Shown: in pieces, positions 18,981-29,907 of the stretch
How the letters are laid out: each line of letters opens with the position of its first letter
Position numbering within the stretch: the stretch's first letter is position 1
From: Xenococcaceae cyanobacterium MO_167.B27
Lineage (GTDB): Bacteria; Cyanobacteriota; Cyanobacteriia; Cyanobacteriales; Xenococcaceae
Length of the DNA: 49,298 nucleotides
Direction: 5' to 3'
Assembly (NCBI GenBank): GCA_030065935.1
Contig: JASJCP010000066.1
Span: 1-49,298, forward strand
The notes under the pieces: model-generated
Told to the model about the DNA's origin: nothing
Databases searched by the model: none
What the model saw: only the letters and a program-made list of their open reading frames with translations
Program-made: the position numbers and the translations under genes

Positions 18981-21900
18981 TTAAGCTTCTTCTTGGATAT
19001 CTTCTCTGCTTAAAGATTCATAGGTTGGTCTATTGGGAGTTCTACGGGAACTATCTGCCATCAAATTGACTTCTATGTCTTGGCTGCTACCATCTTCTAA
19101 AGCTTCCAGTTTATGAACTGCAATATCTAACCCTAAAGATTGCAATTCACGCATCAATACTTTGAAAGATTCTGGAGTTCCAGGGCGAGGAATGGGTTTT
19201 CCTTTGACTATTGCGTTGAGTGCTTCATTTCTACCTTGCATATCATCCGATTTAACCGTTAACAACTCTTGCAAGATGTAAGCTGCTCCGTAAGCTTCTA
19301 ACGCCCATACTTCCATTTCTCCAAAACGCTGACCACCTTGTTGCGCTTTACCACCCAAGGGCTGTTGAGTTACTAGAGAATATGGACCTGTAGAACGAGC
19401 GTGAATCTTATCATCTACCAGGTGAACTAGCTTCAGCATATAAGCTTTCCCCACTGTTACGGGGCGGTCAAAGGGTTCTCCTGTTCTACCATCAAAAACT
19501 TTGATTTTTCCTGGGTTATTCTCGTCAAATACCCACTGTTTCTTATGTTTACGAGAAGCTTCTCGGATTTTGCCGTGGACAGTTTCTCTGGAAGCTTCTT
19601 TGCCGTGCATTTCATCAAAAGGCATGATCTTAAATCTCATCCCTAGATTTTCTCCAGCCCAACCAAGAAGGCACTCAAATACTTGTCCTACGTTCATCCT
19701 AGAGGGTACACCCAGAGGATTGAGAACGATATCTACAGGTGTACCATCGGGTAAATAGGGCATATCTTCGATGGGAAGAATCCGCGAAATAATCCCTTTA
19801 TTGCCATGACGACCTGCCATTTTATCCCCTACCTGGATTTTTCTTTTTTGAGCTACGTAAATACGTACTACCATATTAGCTCCAGGGGGTAATTCATCTC
19901 CTTGCTCTCTGGTGAAGACGCGGACATCTACTACTCTGCCTTTTTCTCCATTGGGTACTCTTAAGGAGTTATCTCTTACATCTCGGGCTTTTTCTCCAAA
20001 GATGGCTCTAAGGAGTTTTTCTTCTGGGGGTTGATCCGATTCTCCTTTGGGGGTTACTTTCCCAACTAAGATGTCTCCAGATTCTACCCAAGCTCCAATA
20101 TGAATGATGCCTCGCTCATCTAAATTCCTTAGTGTGTCTTCCCCTACGTTGGGTATTTCCCTGGTTATTTCTTCTGGTCCTAGTTTGGTCTGTCTGGCTT
20201 CTATTTCAAATTTTTCAACGTGAATACTGGTATAGACATCGTCATAAACTAGTCTTTCACTCAGAAGAATCGCATCTTCGTAGTTGTAGCCTTCCCAGGG
20301 CATATAAGCTACTAGAACATTTTGCCCTAATGCTAATTCTCCCCCTTCTGTAGAAGAACCGTCTGCTAGTACTTGTCCAGGGACTACATCTTCCCCAACA
20401 TAGACTAGGGGACGTTGATTGAGACAGGTATCTTGGTTAGAACGCTGATATTTTTGAAGTTTATACTCTATTTCTGTACCTGGTGCTGGAGCGTGAGGCT
20501 CGTTTTCTCCTTCTGTGACTCTGATTCTGACAACAGTGGCATCAACAAAAGTTACTATACCGTGGGTACGGGATACTACTACCATCCCAGAGTCTCTTGC
20601 TGCTTGAGCTTCTAAGCCTGTTCCTACTAGGGGTCGTTCGGGACGCAATAGGGGTACGGCTTGTCGCTGCATATTAGAACCCATCAGAGCGCGGTTGGCA
20701 TCATCATGTTCGAGGAAGGGGATCAAACTGGTGGCAACCGAGACAATTTGGACGGGGGATACTGCTACATAATCTACTTCATCAGGATTACAGGTAGAAA
20801 ATTCTTGACGATAGCGAATGGGGATATTTTCTCCCTGGATATAATTATTTTCGTCAGTGGTAACATCCCCTGGTGCAACTCTCATATCGTCCTCTTCATC
20901 AGCAGTTAAATAGAGCGGTTGGCGATCGCGTTGCACTACGCCATTTTTTACGGGATAATAGGGTGTGGCAATAAACCCATAGGGATTAACACGGGCATAG
21001 GTTGCTAAAGAACCAATCAAACCTGCATTAGGACCTTCAGGTGTCTCTACAGGACAAATCCGACCATAGTGGGAAGGATGAATATCTCGTACTGCAAATC
21101 CAGCCCTTTCTCTTGTGAGTCCTCCAGGTCCTAGGGCGGAGAGACGACGTTTATGGGTCAACTCTGCTAAAGGATTGGTTTGATCCATAAACTGAGAAAG
21201 TTGGGAAGAGCCAAAAAACTCTTTGATTGCTGCTACTAAAGGCTTGGGATTAACTAGGGCAGCAGGAGTCAGACTATCTGCTTCACTGACTGTCATCCGT
21301 TCTCTAATAATTCGCTCTAGACGATTTAATCCCACCCTGACTTGGTTCTGTAGTAATTCTCCTACAGAACGCACCCGACGATTACCAAGGTGATCGATGT
21401 CATCCGTACTGCCTCCGTCAAATTCTAAGTTAATCAGATAATCTACTGCTGCTAGGATATCTGTGGGGGTCAAAACTCTGATGGTATCTGCTACAGTTAA
21501 TCGCAGTTTTTTATTGAGTTTGTAACGTCCTACTTTCCCCAAGTCGTAACGTTTCGGGTCAAAGAAGCGAGATTCTAGTAATTGTTGTCCGCCACTAACT
21601 GTGGGTGGTTCTCCAGGGCGTAATTTGCGATACAACTCTAGTAACGCTTCTTCTTCGTTGGGATTACCTTCTTTATCTAGGGTTTTTTGATAAAAGTCAG
21701 GATGGCGCAGACCATCAAGAATTTCATTGTCACTTAAACCAATGGCTTTCAGTAGTACTTGAGCGGATAGTTTACGGGTTTTGTCTATTCGTACCCACAC
21801 TAAACCGTTTTTGTCGGTTTCAAACTTCAGCCAAGCTCCTCGGTTGGGAATTAAAGAAGCAGAATAAGTCCTTCTACCGTTTTTGTCTGTTTCCGCTTTG

Positions 21901-22292
21901 TAATAAACCCCAGGAGAACGCACAATTTGGTTAACTATAACCCTTTCTGCTCCATTGATAATGAAAGTTCCACGATCTGTCATTAGGGGAAGATCCCCAA
22001 TAAAGACTTTCATTTCTTTTATTTCCCCGTTTTCTTTGTTGATTAAACGGGTTGGTACGTACATCTGTACGCTATAAGTGCTATCTCGACTCTTGGCTTC
22101 ATCAACGTTATATTTAGGTTCTTTAAGTTGATAATTTTCACCAATAAAATGTAGCTCAAATTTACCTGTGTAGTCAGTAATGGGCGAAAAACTGTTGAGT
22201 TCTTCGATCAGTCCCCTTTCTAGAAACCAACGAAAACTAGAACGTTGAATTTCAATTAAGTCTGGTAGCAAAGTGTGGGCTAAGTTACTCAT
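18981..22292 (-). CDS. rpoB: RpoB, RNA polymerase beta subunit
   Basis: I start at the ATG at 22292 ([20 protein letters not shown]), which matches the family N-terminus and gives 1103 aa. The 17 extra codons upstream do not look like RpoB. Family blocks visible include [20 protein letters not shown] (rifampicin-region core), [37 protein letters not shown] and [20 protein letters not shown]. With RpoC1 and RpoC2 it forms the polymerase core. The 180-bp gap to tatD may contain an internal promoter. Confidence 0.97.
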   Translation of the reverse strand: MSNLAHTLLPDLIEIQRSSFRWFLERGLIEELNSFSPITDYTGKFELHFIGENYQLKEPKYNVDEAKSRDSTYSVQMYVPTRLINKENGEIKEMKVFIGDLPLMTDRGTFIINGAERVIVNQIVRSPGVYYKAETDKNGRRTYSASLIPNRGAWLKFETDKNGLVWVRIDKTRKLSAQVLLKAIGLSDNEILDGLRHPDFYQKTLDKEGNPNEEEALLELYRKLRPGEPPTVSGGQQLLESRFFDPKRYDLGKVGRYKLNKKLRLTVADTIRVLTPTDILAAVDYLINLEFDGGSTDDIDHLGNRRVRSVGELLQNQVRVGLNRLERIIRERMTVSEADSLTPAALVNPKPLVAAIKEFFGSSQLSQFMDQTNPLAELTHKRRLSALGPGGLTRERAGFAVRDIHPSHYGRICPVETPEGPNAGLIGSLATYARVNPYGFIATPYYPVKNGVVQRDRQPLYLTADEEDDMRVAPGDVTTDENNYIQGENIPIRYRQEFSTCNPDEVDYVAVSPVQIVSVATSLIPFLEHDDANRALMGSNMQRQAVPLLRPERPLVGTGLEAQAARDSGMVVVSRTHGIVTFVDATVVRIRVTEGENEPHAPAPGTEIEYKLQKYQRSNQDTCLNQRPLVYVGEDVVPGQVLADGSSTEGGELALGQNVLVAYMPWEGYNYEDAILLSERLVYDDVYTSIHVEKFEIEARQTKLGPEEITREIPNVGEDTLRNLDERGIIHIGAWVESGDILVGKVTPKGESDQPPEEKLLRAIFGEKARDVRDNSLRVPNGEKGRVVDVRVFTREQGDELPPGANMVVRIYVAQKRKIQVGDKMAGRHGNKGIISRILPIEDMPYLPDGTPVDIVLNPLGVPSRMNVGQVFECLLGWAGENLGMRFKIMPFDEMHGKEASRETVHGKIREASRKHKKQWVFDENNPGKIKVFDGRTGEPFDRPVTVGKAYMLKLVHLVDDKIHARSTGPYSLVTQQPLGGKAQQGGQRFGEMEVWALEAYGAAYILQELLTVKSDDMQGRNEALNAIVKGKPIPRPGTPESFKVLMRELQSLGLDIAVHKLEALEDGSSQDIEVNLMADSSRRTPNRPTYESLSREDIQEEA

Positions 22293-22473
22293 GAGGTTTA
22301 TCTTTGACAGAGTTATGTTTATAAATTTCTTAGATGATTCCAACAGATCAGTCAGAGCATTAGTATTTTGAGATTAGCTGGTTCTTAGGTTACGTATGTA
22401 ATAATTAAGTTTCTAGATGGCTTGGGTTTTTAAGTAAGTTAATATTTGGTATTTTAGTAATCATTCAGTTGCC

Positions 22474-23298
22474 CTAAACTTTGGCTTTTTCACTGCTGAG
22501 GGGGCTTGTTTGTGAAACAAGTTGTAGATTAAACAGACAGCAAGCATTAGCTGTGGTTTGCTCTGCTAAGGTAAGGAGCGGAATTTGACGTAGTTCAGCG
22601 ATTTTTTCCGCCACATATTTGACGTAGGAAGGTTCATTGGTTTTGCCTCTTTTGGGAACAGGTGCTAAGAAAGGGCAATCTGTCTCTATTAGTAAGCGAT
22701 CGCTAGGGACGATTTTGGCGGATTCTTGAAGTTGTTGGGCATTTTTGAAGGTTACTATCCCACTAAAACTGATGTAAAATCCTAAGTCTAGAAACCACTT
22801 AGTTTCTTCTTTGTTACCTCCCCAACAGTGCATCACACCCTTGACTCTTCCTCGCTCTTGCCAAAATGCTTCTAATAATTCTTTCATGGTAGAAGCTGCT
22901 TCACGACAGTGAATAATCACTGGTTTATCAAGCTCCCTCGCAATTTCCAACTGGGAGTAGAAAGCTCGTTTTTGCTGTTCGTGATTATTGGCTTTATAAA
23001 AGTCTAATCCTGTTTCCCCTATCGCCACCACTCGCTGGTCAGAAAGGGCAAGATTTTTAATTGTTTCAGCAGTGTGTACTTCAGTCCACTCATCCACATC
23101 TAAAGGGTGTAATCCCACTGCAAATGACAATTCAGGGAACATATCTGCTAGAGATTGTATTCCCTGAAATTCATCGGGTTTGACACATGAATGGACTAAA
23201 TGAACTACACCTGCTTCTTGCCAACGTTTTCTTAAAGGAATAAGACTGCCCTGAAATACATCAAAATTGATGTGAACGTGGGTATCAATTAATTGCAT
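22474..23298 (-). CDS. tatD: TatD-family metal-dependent hydrolase
   Basis: The 274-aa product has all the metal and catalytic motifs of TatD nucleases: N-terminal [18 protein letters not shown] (metal Glu), IIHCREA, MHCWGG and the C-terminal ETDCPFLAP. Members act as 3'-5' DNA/RNA exonucleases with two divalent metals. In cyanobacteria the gene is usually placed between rpsT and rpoB, as here. The last ~15 residues are polar and not conserved. Confidence 0.92.
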   Translation of the reverse strand: MQLIDTHVHINFDVFQGSLIPLRKRWQEAGVVHLVHSCVKPDEFQGIQSLADMFPELSFAVGLHPLDVDEWTEVHTAETIKNLALSDQRVVAIGETGLDFYKANNHEQQKRAFYSQLEIARELDKPVIIHCREAASTMKELLEAFWQERGRVKGVMHCWGGNKEETKWFLDLGFYISFSGIVTFKNAQQLQESAKIVPSDRLLIETDCPFLAPVPKRGKTNEPSYVKYVAEKIAELRQIPLLTLAEQTTANACCLFNLQLVSQTSPLSSEKAKV

Positions 23299-23400
23299 AA
23301 GCTAGGCTGGTTGCTGGCTTGGTATTTTATTTATCGAAGGCTGTTATAGACTAGTGTGGCTTGGTGCCATAAGTAATATACACCCAAACCCCTATTTATT

Positions 23401-23697
23401 TTAGGAGGCTGTTGCCTTAGCTTTAGCTAGTGCTTTGGCCAAACGAGACTTTTTCCTCGCCCCATTGTTACGATGTAATACTTTACGCTTGATTGCCTTA
23501 TCTATCTTACTGTAAGCTGCGGACATAGTTTCCTTGACCACTGCCATGTTTTCAGGAGTTGATTCTGTTGCATAACTATCAACGGCAGTAAAACATTTTT
23601 TCATTAAAGTTCTAATGGAAGACTTATAAGCCTTGTTCCGAAGACGATTTCGTTCTGCGATCGCGATTCTTTTAATTGCTGATTTCGAGTTAGCCAC
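23401..23697 (-). CDS. rpsT: Ribosomal protein bS20
   Basis: The 98-aa product is highly basic and starts [20 protein letters not shown], the standard bS20 N-terminus. The body is helical with Lys/Arg-rich segments and [19 protein letters not shown] near the end. It binds 16S rRNA early in small-subunit assembly. It heads the minus-strand block rpsT-tatD-rpoB-rpoC1-rpoC2. The 250 bp separating it from divergent hisD holds both promoters. Confidence 0.96.
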   Translation of the reverse strand: MANSKSAIKRIAIAERNRLRNKAYKSSIRTLMKKCFTAVDSYATESTPENMAVVKETMSAAYSKIDKAIKRKVLHRNNGARKKSRLAKALAKAKATAS

Positions 23698-23946
23698 AGT
23701 TTTATTTTTAGAAAATAGTTTCTTTGCTAATAATTAGAAAATAATTAGGTACACTCAGAAATATGATAATAGCAGATATTTTTGTTTAAAGTCAAGATAT
23801 CTGGAAAATTCGGAAGCTAATCTGGGCTGAGAAACAGGATAATTCTGGTTCTACTGAGCAATATTGGCGAGGATTAAGTAGGTATCTCTCTTGAATACAA
23901 GTTAAGCTATAGGTATAGTAGTAGCTCTAGCGAGTGGTGGGATTTC

Positions 23947-25239
23947 ATGCTGCGGATAATCGATCAGCAAACTGAGGCAAAAATAGAATTGAAGCGTATT
24001 GGCGATCGCACCCATGATAGTGATATCGAACCTAAAGAAAACACTGTCAGAGAAATCGTCACAACAGTCAAGAACAAGGGCGATCAAGCTCTAATTAACT
24101 ACACAGCAAAATTTGATCGACAAGTATTAACAGCAGAACAATTGAGAGTAACTGGCTCTGAGTTAGACGCTGCTTATCAGCAAATTTCTCAAGACTTACT
24201 CCATGCTATTCAGTTAGCTTGTCAAAAAATTGAGGCTTTCCACCGCCAGAGAGTACCCAAATCTTGGGTGCAATTTGAAGAGAATGATGTAGTTTTGGGC
24301 AAACGCTACACCCCTGTAGATCGAGCAGGATTATATGTTCCTGGGGGGAGAGCAGCCTATCCTAGCACGGTATTGATGAACGCGATACCAGCGAAGGTAG
24401 CCAAAGTACCTCGTATTGTGATGGTGACACCTCCAGGGGAAGATTTAAAAATTAATCCTGCTGTATTAGTAGCAGCCCAAGAAGCAGGGATTGAAGAAAT
24501 TTATCGCTTAGGAGGGGCGCAAGCTGTGGCAGCCCTAGCTTATGGGACAGAAACCATCCCGAAAGTAGATGTAATTACAGGGCCAGGAAATATCTATGTC
24601 ACTCTGGCAAAAAAAATGGTTTATGGGGTGGTAGGGATTGATTCTTTAGCTGGTCCGTCGGAAGTGTTAGTCATTGCGGATAAGACAGCAAATCCTGTGT
24701 TTATCGCAGCAGATTTATTAGCCCAAGCAGAACATGACCCTATGGCTGCTGCAATTTTAGTCACTACCGACCGTAACTTAGGGGAAAAAGTACAACAAGA
24801 AGTTAGTAAGCAACTGGAAAATCATCCCCGCAAAACCCTGACGGAAAAAGCGATCGCTCATTACGGCTTAATAGTGGTAGTAGATTCTCTAGCAATTGCT
24901 GCTGAACTTTCTAACTTGTTTGCACCAGAACACTTAGAACTAGAAGTAGCAGATCCTTGGGGATTAATTGAGCAAATTCGTCATGCAGGGGCGATTTTTC
25001 TGGGTAGTTCGACTCCAGAAGCTGTGGGAGATTATCTAGCTGGGCCTAATCACACCTTACCAACTTCGGGGGCTGCTCGCTATGCTTCCGCTTTGGGAGT
25101 TGAGACTTTTATGAAACACTCTAGTTTGATTGAGTATTCTTCAACTGCTCTCAAGCAAATGTCCAGCACTATACAGATCTTGGCACAAGCAGAAGGGCTA
25201 CCTTCCCACAAAGACTCAGTAAGATACAGAACAGATTAA
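23947..25239 (+). CDS. hisD: HisD, histidinol dehydrogenase
   Basis: The 430-aa product is the normal length. Recognisable blocks are YVPGGRAAYPSTVLMNAIPA, GPGNIYVTLAKK, AGPSEVLVIAD, the Zn/substrate motif LLAQAEHDP, and FAPEHLEL, then GPNHTLPTSGAARYAS. The enzyme carries out the last two steps of histidine synthesis, oxidising L-histidinol to L-histidine with two NAD+. It stands alone without other his genes, as is common in cyanobacteria. Confidence 0.96.
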   Translation: MLRIIDQQTEAKIELKRIGDRTHDSDIEPKENTVREIVTTVKNKGDQALINYTAKFDRQVLTAEQLRVTGSELDAAYQQISQDLLHAIQLACQKIEAFHRQRVPKSWVQFEENDVVLGKRYTPVDRAGLYVPGGRAAYPSTVLMNAIPAKVAKVPRIVMVTPPGEDLKINPAVLVAAQEAGIEEIYRLGGAQAVAALAYGTETIPKVDVITGPGNIYVTLAKKMVYGVVGIDSLAGPSEVLVIADKTANPVFIAADLLAQAEHDPMAAAILVTTDRNLGEKVQQEVSKQLENHPRKTLTEKAIAHYGLIVVVDSLAIAAELSNLFAPEHLELEVADPWGLIEQIRHAGAIFLGSSTPEAVGDYLAGPNHTLPTSGAARYASALGVETFMKHSSLIEYSSTALKQMSSTIQILAQAEGLPSHKDSVRYRTD

Positions 25240-25324
25240 GCTGTTTCCCCAAACTATGGAGAAAATCCCTATCTTTAAGAAATCAAAAACATTGTCGATT
25301 TTGGTGTAAGTAAGGATTGTAAAA

Positions 25325-25397
25325 TCCAGGGTGCAGGAGTTGAACCTGCCTAGGGCGAATTATGAGTTCGCTGCCTCAACCGCTCGGCCAACCCTGG
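25325..25397 (-). tRNA. trnI-CAU: tRNA with CAU anticodon, probably tRNA-Ile2
   Basis: A complete cloverleaf of 73 nt can be drawn on the minus strand. The 7-bp acceptor stem is CCAGGGT/ACCCTGG with discriminator A. The D-arm is GGCCGAGCGGTTGAGGC. The anticodon stem GCGAA/TTCGC carries loop CTCATAA, giving anticodon CAU. The variable loop is short (CCTAG) and the T-arm is GCAGG/CCTGC with TTCAACT. No CCA is encoded. It is not initiator tRNA (no GGG/CCC anticodon-stem pairs). The D-arm resembles plastid and cyanobacterial trnI-CAU more than elongator tRNA-Met, so C34 is probably lysidine-modified in vivo. Confidence 0.85.
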
Positions 25398-25468
25398 CAG
25401 TATTATTTTGCCTAGATATCTATTATATTAGTAACTTCGATAATTGCCAAAAAAAAACTCTCTAGTTT

Positions 25469-26152
25469 ATGAACCTAAAATTAACCTTATTACTGATTGC
25501 GTCAATCCTTCTTATGATGTTAGCAGGTGGTAGTGCTAGTGCTTACATTGGTTATCTTATGGGAAGAGAGGCACTAAAAGTTGTAACTCAGCCCGATATA
25601 AATTCAGAACGCTCCCTTGATAAGAAAAAGCCCCTAGGAGGTCCTTACAAGGGGTTAAAAATTATTAAAGAGCGAGAAATCTTAATAAATGTTTACAATT
25701 ACATGGAAGCTAAAAAAAAACGCAGTAGCTTCACAGAACAATCTCTATCAAGTTCTTTAGTTGAACCAGTAGATTTAGAATCTGAGCCTAATTCAGTCGA
25801 CCCCCAAAATTTTCCTATTAGCCATAATTCAGGAGGAGTGACTTTTGAAGTGTCTCAAGCTCAACGGGAAGGGAGTTCTTTGACGTTAAACGTTAATATG
25901 AGGAATGAAGGTATGAAGTCTGTCAAGTTTCTTTACAGCTTTCTGGATGTCAGAGATGATCGCGGACGACCCTTAAGTGCTATAGCTGATGGTTTACCAG
26001 GGGAATTACCAGCCAATGGAGAGAATTTTAGTGGTAAATTAAGAATTCCTGTAAGTTTACTTGACAAATCTCAAAATATATCTTTGACTCTAACAGACTA
26101 TCCTGAACAGAAATTACAACTCAAGTTAGAGAAAATTCCTGTAACAAGATAG
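25469..26152 (+). CDS. Unknown membrane-anchored cyanobacterial protein
   Basis: The 227-aa product has one N-terminal membrane segment (LTLLLIASILLMMLAGGSASAYIGYL), then a charged linker and, from about residue 125, a beta-rich domain (VTFEVSQAQREGSSLTLNV, FLYSFLDVRDDRGRPLSA) that looks like an immunoglobulin-type sandwich facing outside the membrane. I recognise no named family. It lies on the far side of the tRNA from hisD and 89 bp before the CorC-like gene. Confidence 0.65.
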   Translation: MNLKLTLLLIASILLMMLAGGSASAYIGYLMGREALKVVTQPDINSERSLDKKKPLGGPYKGLKIIKEREILINVYNYMEAKKKRSSFTEQSLSSSLVEPVDLESEPNSVDPQNFPISHNSGGVTFEVSQAQREGSSLTLNVNMRNEGMKSVKFLYSFLDVRDDRGRPLSAIADGLPGELPANGENFSGKLRIPVSLLDKSQNISLTLTDYPEQKLQLKLEKIPVTR

Positions 26153-26241
26153 AGATTTTCCGTTACAACCAAAGTAGGAGAATCAGTTTTTCAAAAACTT
26201 ACATCCAATCCCGATGCTATTTTTTGAGCGCTTAAGCCTGG

Positions 26242-27624
26242 ATGACTGGTAAAGATTTCTTATTTCCCTTAGTGGGGTTACTTTCATTAATTGCGATAAA
26301 TGCTTTTTTCGTTACCGCCGAATTTTCTATCGTCTCGGTCAGGCGATCTCGTATCACCCAGTTAGCCAAAGATGGAGATATTCAAGCTCAAACAGTACAG
26401 TCTTTTCAGAGAAGTATAGACCGCTTATTATCTACGACTCAGTTGGGAATAACTCTTTCTAGTCTGGCTTTAGGATGGATTGGAGAGCAAACTATTGCAG
26501 TTTTAGTGGCTACTACTATTAAACAACTGCCTTTTCCTAGGTCTTTTACTGATATCTTTGCCCATTCTTTTGCCATTCCCACCGCTTTTTTTCTGTTGGC
26601 GTACTTCCAGATTGTTTTAGGAGAACTTTGTCCTAAATCTGTGGCTTTAATCTATCCAGAACAATTAGCTAAGTTTTTTGGGCCTCCTAGCTTAGTAATT
26701 GCTCGTATTTTTCGCCCTTTTATCTGGGTGTTAAATCAATCAACTCGTTGCTTACTCAGATTAGCTGGTATTGAATACACGGGACAGGGATGGTACAACC
26801 AAGTTACTTCTGAAGAATTGCAATTAATCATTACTACAGAAGAATCTACTGGTTTAGAAGCAGAGGAAAGAGAATTACTCAATAAAATCTTTGAGTTTGG
26901 GGATGTGATGGCGATAGAAATTATGATCCCTCGAACTCAAATTACTTATTTATCTGAGCAAGCTAGTTTTGCAGAGTTATTACAAACCATCGCGGATAAA
27001 CAATATTTTCGCTATCCCGTGGTGGGAGAATCTTTAGATGAGGTTAAGGGGATAATTGACTTCAAAACCTTAGCTCTTCCTTTAGCCAAAGGAGACATAG
27101 CCCATGATTCTGTGATTGAGCCTTGGATTGAACCAGTTGAGTTTGTCCCAGAATCAACACCCATAAGTAGTCTATTATCTCAGATGCAACGTTCTCATCA
27201 AGCTATGGTCATTGTAGTAGATGAATTTGGTGGAACTTCAGGTATAGTTACACTGCAAGATATCGTCGCAGAAATCATTGGAGATGGGGATAATTCTAGG
27301 GCAACCAATACCAATCTGATAGAGACACTAGAGGACAATAGCTTTATCGTATCAGCACAAATAAATTTAGATGAGCTTAATGAAAGATTGCAACTTAATT
27401 TACCTGTGGCAGAAGGCTATCATACTCTCAGTGGCTTTCTACTAGAACAGTGGCAAAAAATCCCCATTCAAGGAGAAATTCTCACTTATGACCATTGGAA
27501 TTTTACGGTCATCTCAGCTAAAGATAACAGACTGAATAGAATTAGGATACAAAGTTGTGAACCTAAGAAAAGTCTAGGACAATTCCAAGGTACTAAAGAT
27601 CATAGCCAGACTGAATTGTTATAA
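26242..27624 (+). CDS. CNNM/CorC-type membrane protein (DUF21, CBS pair, CorC_HlyC)
   Basis: The 460-aa product has the full domain order of the hemolysin-like CNNM/CorC family. An N-terminal DUF21 domain with about four membrane segments spans residues 1-190 (NAFFVTAEFSIVSVRRSRI, QLGITLSSLALGWIGE). A CBS pair covers about 205-335 (MIPRTQITYLSEQA, VVDEFGGTSGIVTLQDIVAEIIGD). A CorC_HlyC domain ends the protein. The family is linked to magnesium and other divalent-cation efflux. The last ~20 residues are polar. Confidence 0.88.
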   Translation: MTGKDFLFPLVGLLSLIAINAFFVTAEFSIVSVRRSRITQLAKDGDIQAQTVQSFQRSIDRLLSTTQLGITLSSLALGWIGEQTIAVLVATTIKQLPFPRSFTDIFAHSFAIPTAFFLLAYFQIVLGELCPKSVALIYPEQLAKFFGPPSLVIARIFRPFIWVLNQSTRCLLRLAGIEYTGQGWYNQVTSEELQLIITTEESTGLEAEERELLNKIFEFGDVMAIEIMIPRTQITYLSEQASFAELLQTIADKQYFRYPVVGESLDEVKGIIDFKTLALPLAKGDIAHDSVIEPWIEPVEFVPESTPISSLLSQMQRSHQAMVIVVDEFGGTSGIVTLQDIVAEIIGDGDNSRATNTNLIETLEDNSFIVSAQINLDELNERLQLNLPVAEGYHTLSGFLLEQWQKIPIQGEILTYDHWNFTVISAKDNRLNRIRIQSCEPKKSLGQFQGTKDHSQTELL

Positions 27625-27645
27625 AAAACAGTGGGTTTACTAAAT

Positions 27646-28386
27646 TTAGGCAGTAGCTTGACTGGTGTTCATACCTACTGGTTCATTACTGGGCAATTCT
27701 AAGCAGTAACCAGCACCATAAACTGTTTTAATATAACGAGGATGGCGGGGGTCTGGTTCTAACTTAGTTCGCAAATGACGAATGTGAACTCTGATGGTTT
27801 CAATGTCATCATCTGGATCATAACCCCATACTTCTTTGAGAATTTCACTAGGAGCTACTGTTTGACCATGACGTTGCAATAAGCAATGTAGCAATTCAAA
27901 TTCTAAGTGAGTCAATTTGACAGTATTTTTAAACCAAATTGCTTCAAATCTTTCGGGAATTAAGGTCAAAGGACCATAGTTAAGAATTTCAGAGTGTTTA
28001 GCTGCTTGAGGTATACGGTCAGTCCGTCTTAATAAAGCTCTGACCCTTGCTAGCATTTCTTCTACTTCAAAAGGCTTTGTGAGATAATCGTCTGCACCTG
28101 CATTAAAGCCTTCTACCTTATCCTGAGTTTGTCCTAGGGCGGTTAACATCAAGACAGGAATATCAGAGGTGCGATCATCTCGACGTAATCGCTGACACAC
28201 GGTAAAACCGTCAACTTTTGGTAACATTAGGTCTAGCATCACTAGGTCTGGTTGTAATTGTACCGCTAAGGCTTGACCCTTAATTCCATCTTCTGCTTGG
28301 TTGACATCGTAACCAGCCATTTCTAAATTAATTGAAACTAATTCAGAAATTGCAGGATCATCATCTATTACGAGTATTCTGGGCAT
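27646..28386 (-). CDS. rpaA: RpaA, OmpR-family response regulator
   Basis: The 246-aa product has a receiver domain (residues 1-120) with acidic pocket Asp8-Asp10, phospho-acceptor Asp52 in MLDLMLP and Lys in YLTKPFE, then an OmpR/PhoB winged helix ([32 protein letters not shown]). The linker [19 protein letters not shown] and overall sequence match cyanobacterial RpaA closely and differ from RpaB. In Synechococcus RpaA is phosphorylated by SasA and drives clock-controlled transcription, and RpaA also affects phycobilisome-photosystem coupling. It is transcribed alone. Confidence 0.92.
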   Translation of the reverse strand: MPRILVIDDDPAISELVSINLEMAGYDVNQAEDGIKGQALAVQLQPDLVMLDLMLPKVDGFTVCQRLRRDDRTSDIPVLMLTALGQTQDKVEGFNAGADDYLTKPFEVEEMLARVRALLRRTDRIPQAAKHSEILNYGPLTLIPERFEAIWFKNTVKLTHLEFELLHCLLQRHGQTVAPSEILKEVWGYDPDDDIETIRVHIRHLRTKLEPDPRHPRYIKTVYGAGYCLELPSNEPVGMNTSQATA

Positions 28387-28841
28387 CTTTATATCAGATT
28401 ATATTTATAGCGTGGTTTTCTAAAAAGTTAACTAAAAAAATTAGAGCCTGCTTAGGTAATCCTCTACTGATTATAAGCATTAATGCTCATTTTGGTAGTA
28501 CTCTGTCAGTGGATATTCATGGATTCAAAACTTTAGCTGAATTTAGTTAATTGTTTTATCTATATTTTGTTGGAGATTATATCAGTTTAACTTATAATGT
28601 TTCTTGATAAATCAGTTTCCATAATAACTATTGAGTTTTGCCAAGTCGAATGTATTACGATACATAATACAAAATGGACTAAATATACGTAAAAATTTGT
28701 TACTGTGTTTGCCATCCGATGTAAGAATTCTTAACGAAAATTCTCATTAAATAGGTTTAACCTAGCCCAATAGGCGTAATAATCGATCGTCCGTAAATAA
28801 GCTACGGATCAATAGTTAACTTTAGAAGTAGGAAGTTTAGC
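28387..28841. promoter_or_regulatory. Divergent rpaA-ho1 intergenic region with several dyads
   Basis: The 455-bp spacer carries no gene. It holds short dyads that could be operators or leader hairpins for ho1: GTATTA/TAATAC with a 7-nt spacer (28652-28670), AAGAATTCTT near 28724, CCTA/TAGG near 28762, and TCCGT/ACGGA (28790-28808) just upstream of the ho1 start. I cannot assign any to a named regulator. Confidence 0.4.
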
Positions 28842-29558
28842 ATGAGCGTTAATTTAGCAACCATGTTACGTGAGGGAACTAGAAAATCTCACACTATGGC
28901 AGAGAATGTTGGCTTTGTAAAATGTTTTCTTAAAGGAGTTGTAGAAAAAGAATCTTATCGCAAGCTGGTAACTAATCTCTATTTCGTTTATTCCGCGATG
29001 GAAGAAGAGATGGAAAAACTTAAAGACCATCCCATTATCTCGAAAATCTACTATCCCCAATTAAATCGCAAGCATAATTTAGAAAAAGACCTGTACTTTT
29101 ATTTTGGTGCTAACTGGCGAGAAGAAGCTAAGTTATCAGAAGCTGGAGAAGCTTACGTTCAAAGAATTAGAGAAATTGCTAAAACTCAGCCTGAACTTTT
29201 GGTAGCTCATTCTTACACTCGTTACTTAGGAGATCTTTCTGGAGGTCAGATTCTTAAGAAAATTGCTCAAAGAGCTATGAATCTTGGTGATGGAGAAGGT
29301 ACTGCTTTCTACGAGTTTCAAGATATTTCTGACGAGAATGAATTTAAGAACAAGTATCGTCAAGCAATGGACGAATTACCTATAAATTTAGCCACAGCAG
29401 AACAAATTGTTGCTGAAGCTAATGATGCTTTCCGTATGAACATGAAGTTATTTCAAGATCTAGAAGGTAACTTGATTAAGGCAATTGGTATTATGTTATT
29501 TAATACTCTAACTCGCCGTCGCACTCGTGGTAGTACCGAATTAGCTACTGCGGAATAA
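28842..29558 (+). CDS. ho1: Heme oxygenase 1
   Basis: The 238-aa product is of standard length. The proximal heme ligand is His17 in LREGTRKSHTMAENVGFVK. The distal helix has YLGDLSGGQILKKIAQ with the flexible Gly residues. It opens heme to biliverdin IXalpha using ferredoxin, the first step towards phycocyanobilin and the phycobilisome chromophores. The sequence matches the constitutive HO1 type rather than the low-oxygen HO2. It faces away from rpaA. Confidence 0.95.
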   Translation: MSVNLATMLREGTRKSHTMAENVGFVKCFLKGVVEKESYRKLVTNLYFVYSAMEEEMEKLKDHPIISKIYYPQLNRKHNLEKDLYFYFGANWREEAKLSEAGEAYVQRIREIAKTQPELLVAHSYTRYLGDLSGGQILKKIAQRAMNLGDGEGTAFYEFQDISDENEFKNKYRQAMDELPINLATAEQIVAEANDAFRMNMKLFQDLEGNLIKAIGIMLFNTLTRRRTRGSTELATAE

Positions 29559-29596
29559 TTATCGAAAACGCCGTTTAAGGCTTAGTCAAAACTAAA

Positions 29597-29668
29597 AACA
29601 ACCCTGGAAGCTGGGTTGCGGTCAAAATAGATAGATCGTTATCTGGCTTTGAGGGTTGTTAGTTTTTT
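29597..29668. terminator. Bidirectional terminator between ho1 and psb35
   Basis: On the minus strand CAACCC/GGGTTG (29599-29618) with an 8-nt loop is followed by TTTTTAG, ending psb35. On the plus strand the same AACAACCCT (29597-29605) can instead pair with AGGGTTGTT (29652-29660), which is followed by AGTTTTTT and would end ho1. The two folds are mutually exclusive. Confidence 0.7.
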
Positions 29669-29673
29669 GTACC

Positions 29674-29907
29674 TTACCCATTAGGTAAGTTATTGCTTGC
29701 GTAAGAATCTAGTCCATAAGCAAGTACTCTTGTTCCGTGGTCTGTTTCTTGACCTGTGACTAATTGAGCTATCTTTTCAAAAGATTCAGATTTGATGTTG
29801 CGTTCGTGGATTGGTTTGCTTTGTTCGCCTTTAAAGTAGGCTTGAGTTCCAATAACTGCTGCTGCAACCCAACCAATGAGGAATAGAGAGATTAGAAGAG
29901 TGAACAT
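29674..29907 (-). CDS. psb35: Psb35-like photosystem II assembly protein
   Basis: The 77-aa product has one N-terminal membrane helix (LLISLFLIGWVAAAVIGTQAYF), then a conserved soluble part (GEQSKPIHERNIKSESFEKIAQ and ETDHGTRVLAYGLDSYASN). I match this from memory to the small cyanobacterial protein Psb35 (Ssl2148 family), which stabilises the CP47 module and its high-light-inducible proteins. The match is by overall pattern, not by a known catalytic motif, so the name is probable rather than certain. It converges on ho1. Confidence 0.6.
   Translation of the reverse strand: MFTLLISLFLIGWVAAAVIGTQAYFKGEQSKPIHERNIKSESFEKIAQLVTGQETDHGTRVLAYGLDSYASNNLPNG

Noticed and set aside
13732-21934. Many plus-strand frames opposite rpoB, rpoC1 and rpoC2
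   Set aside because: All are antisense shadows of highly conserved polymerase genes.
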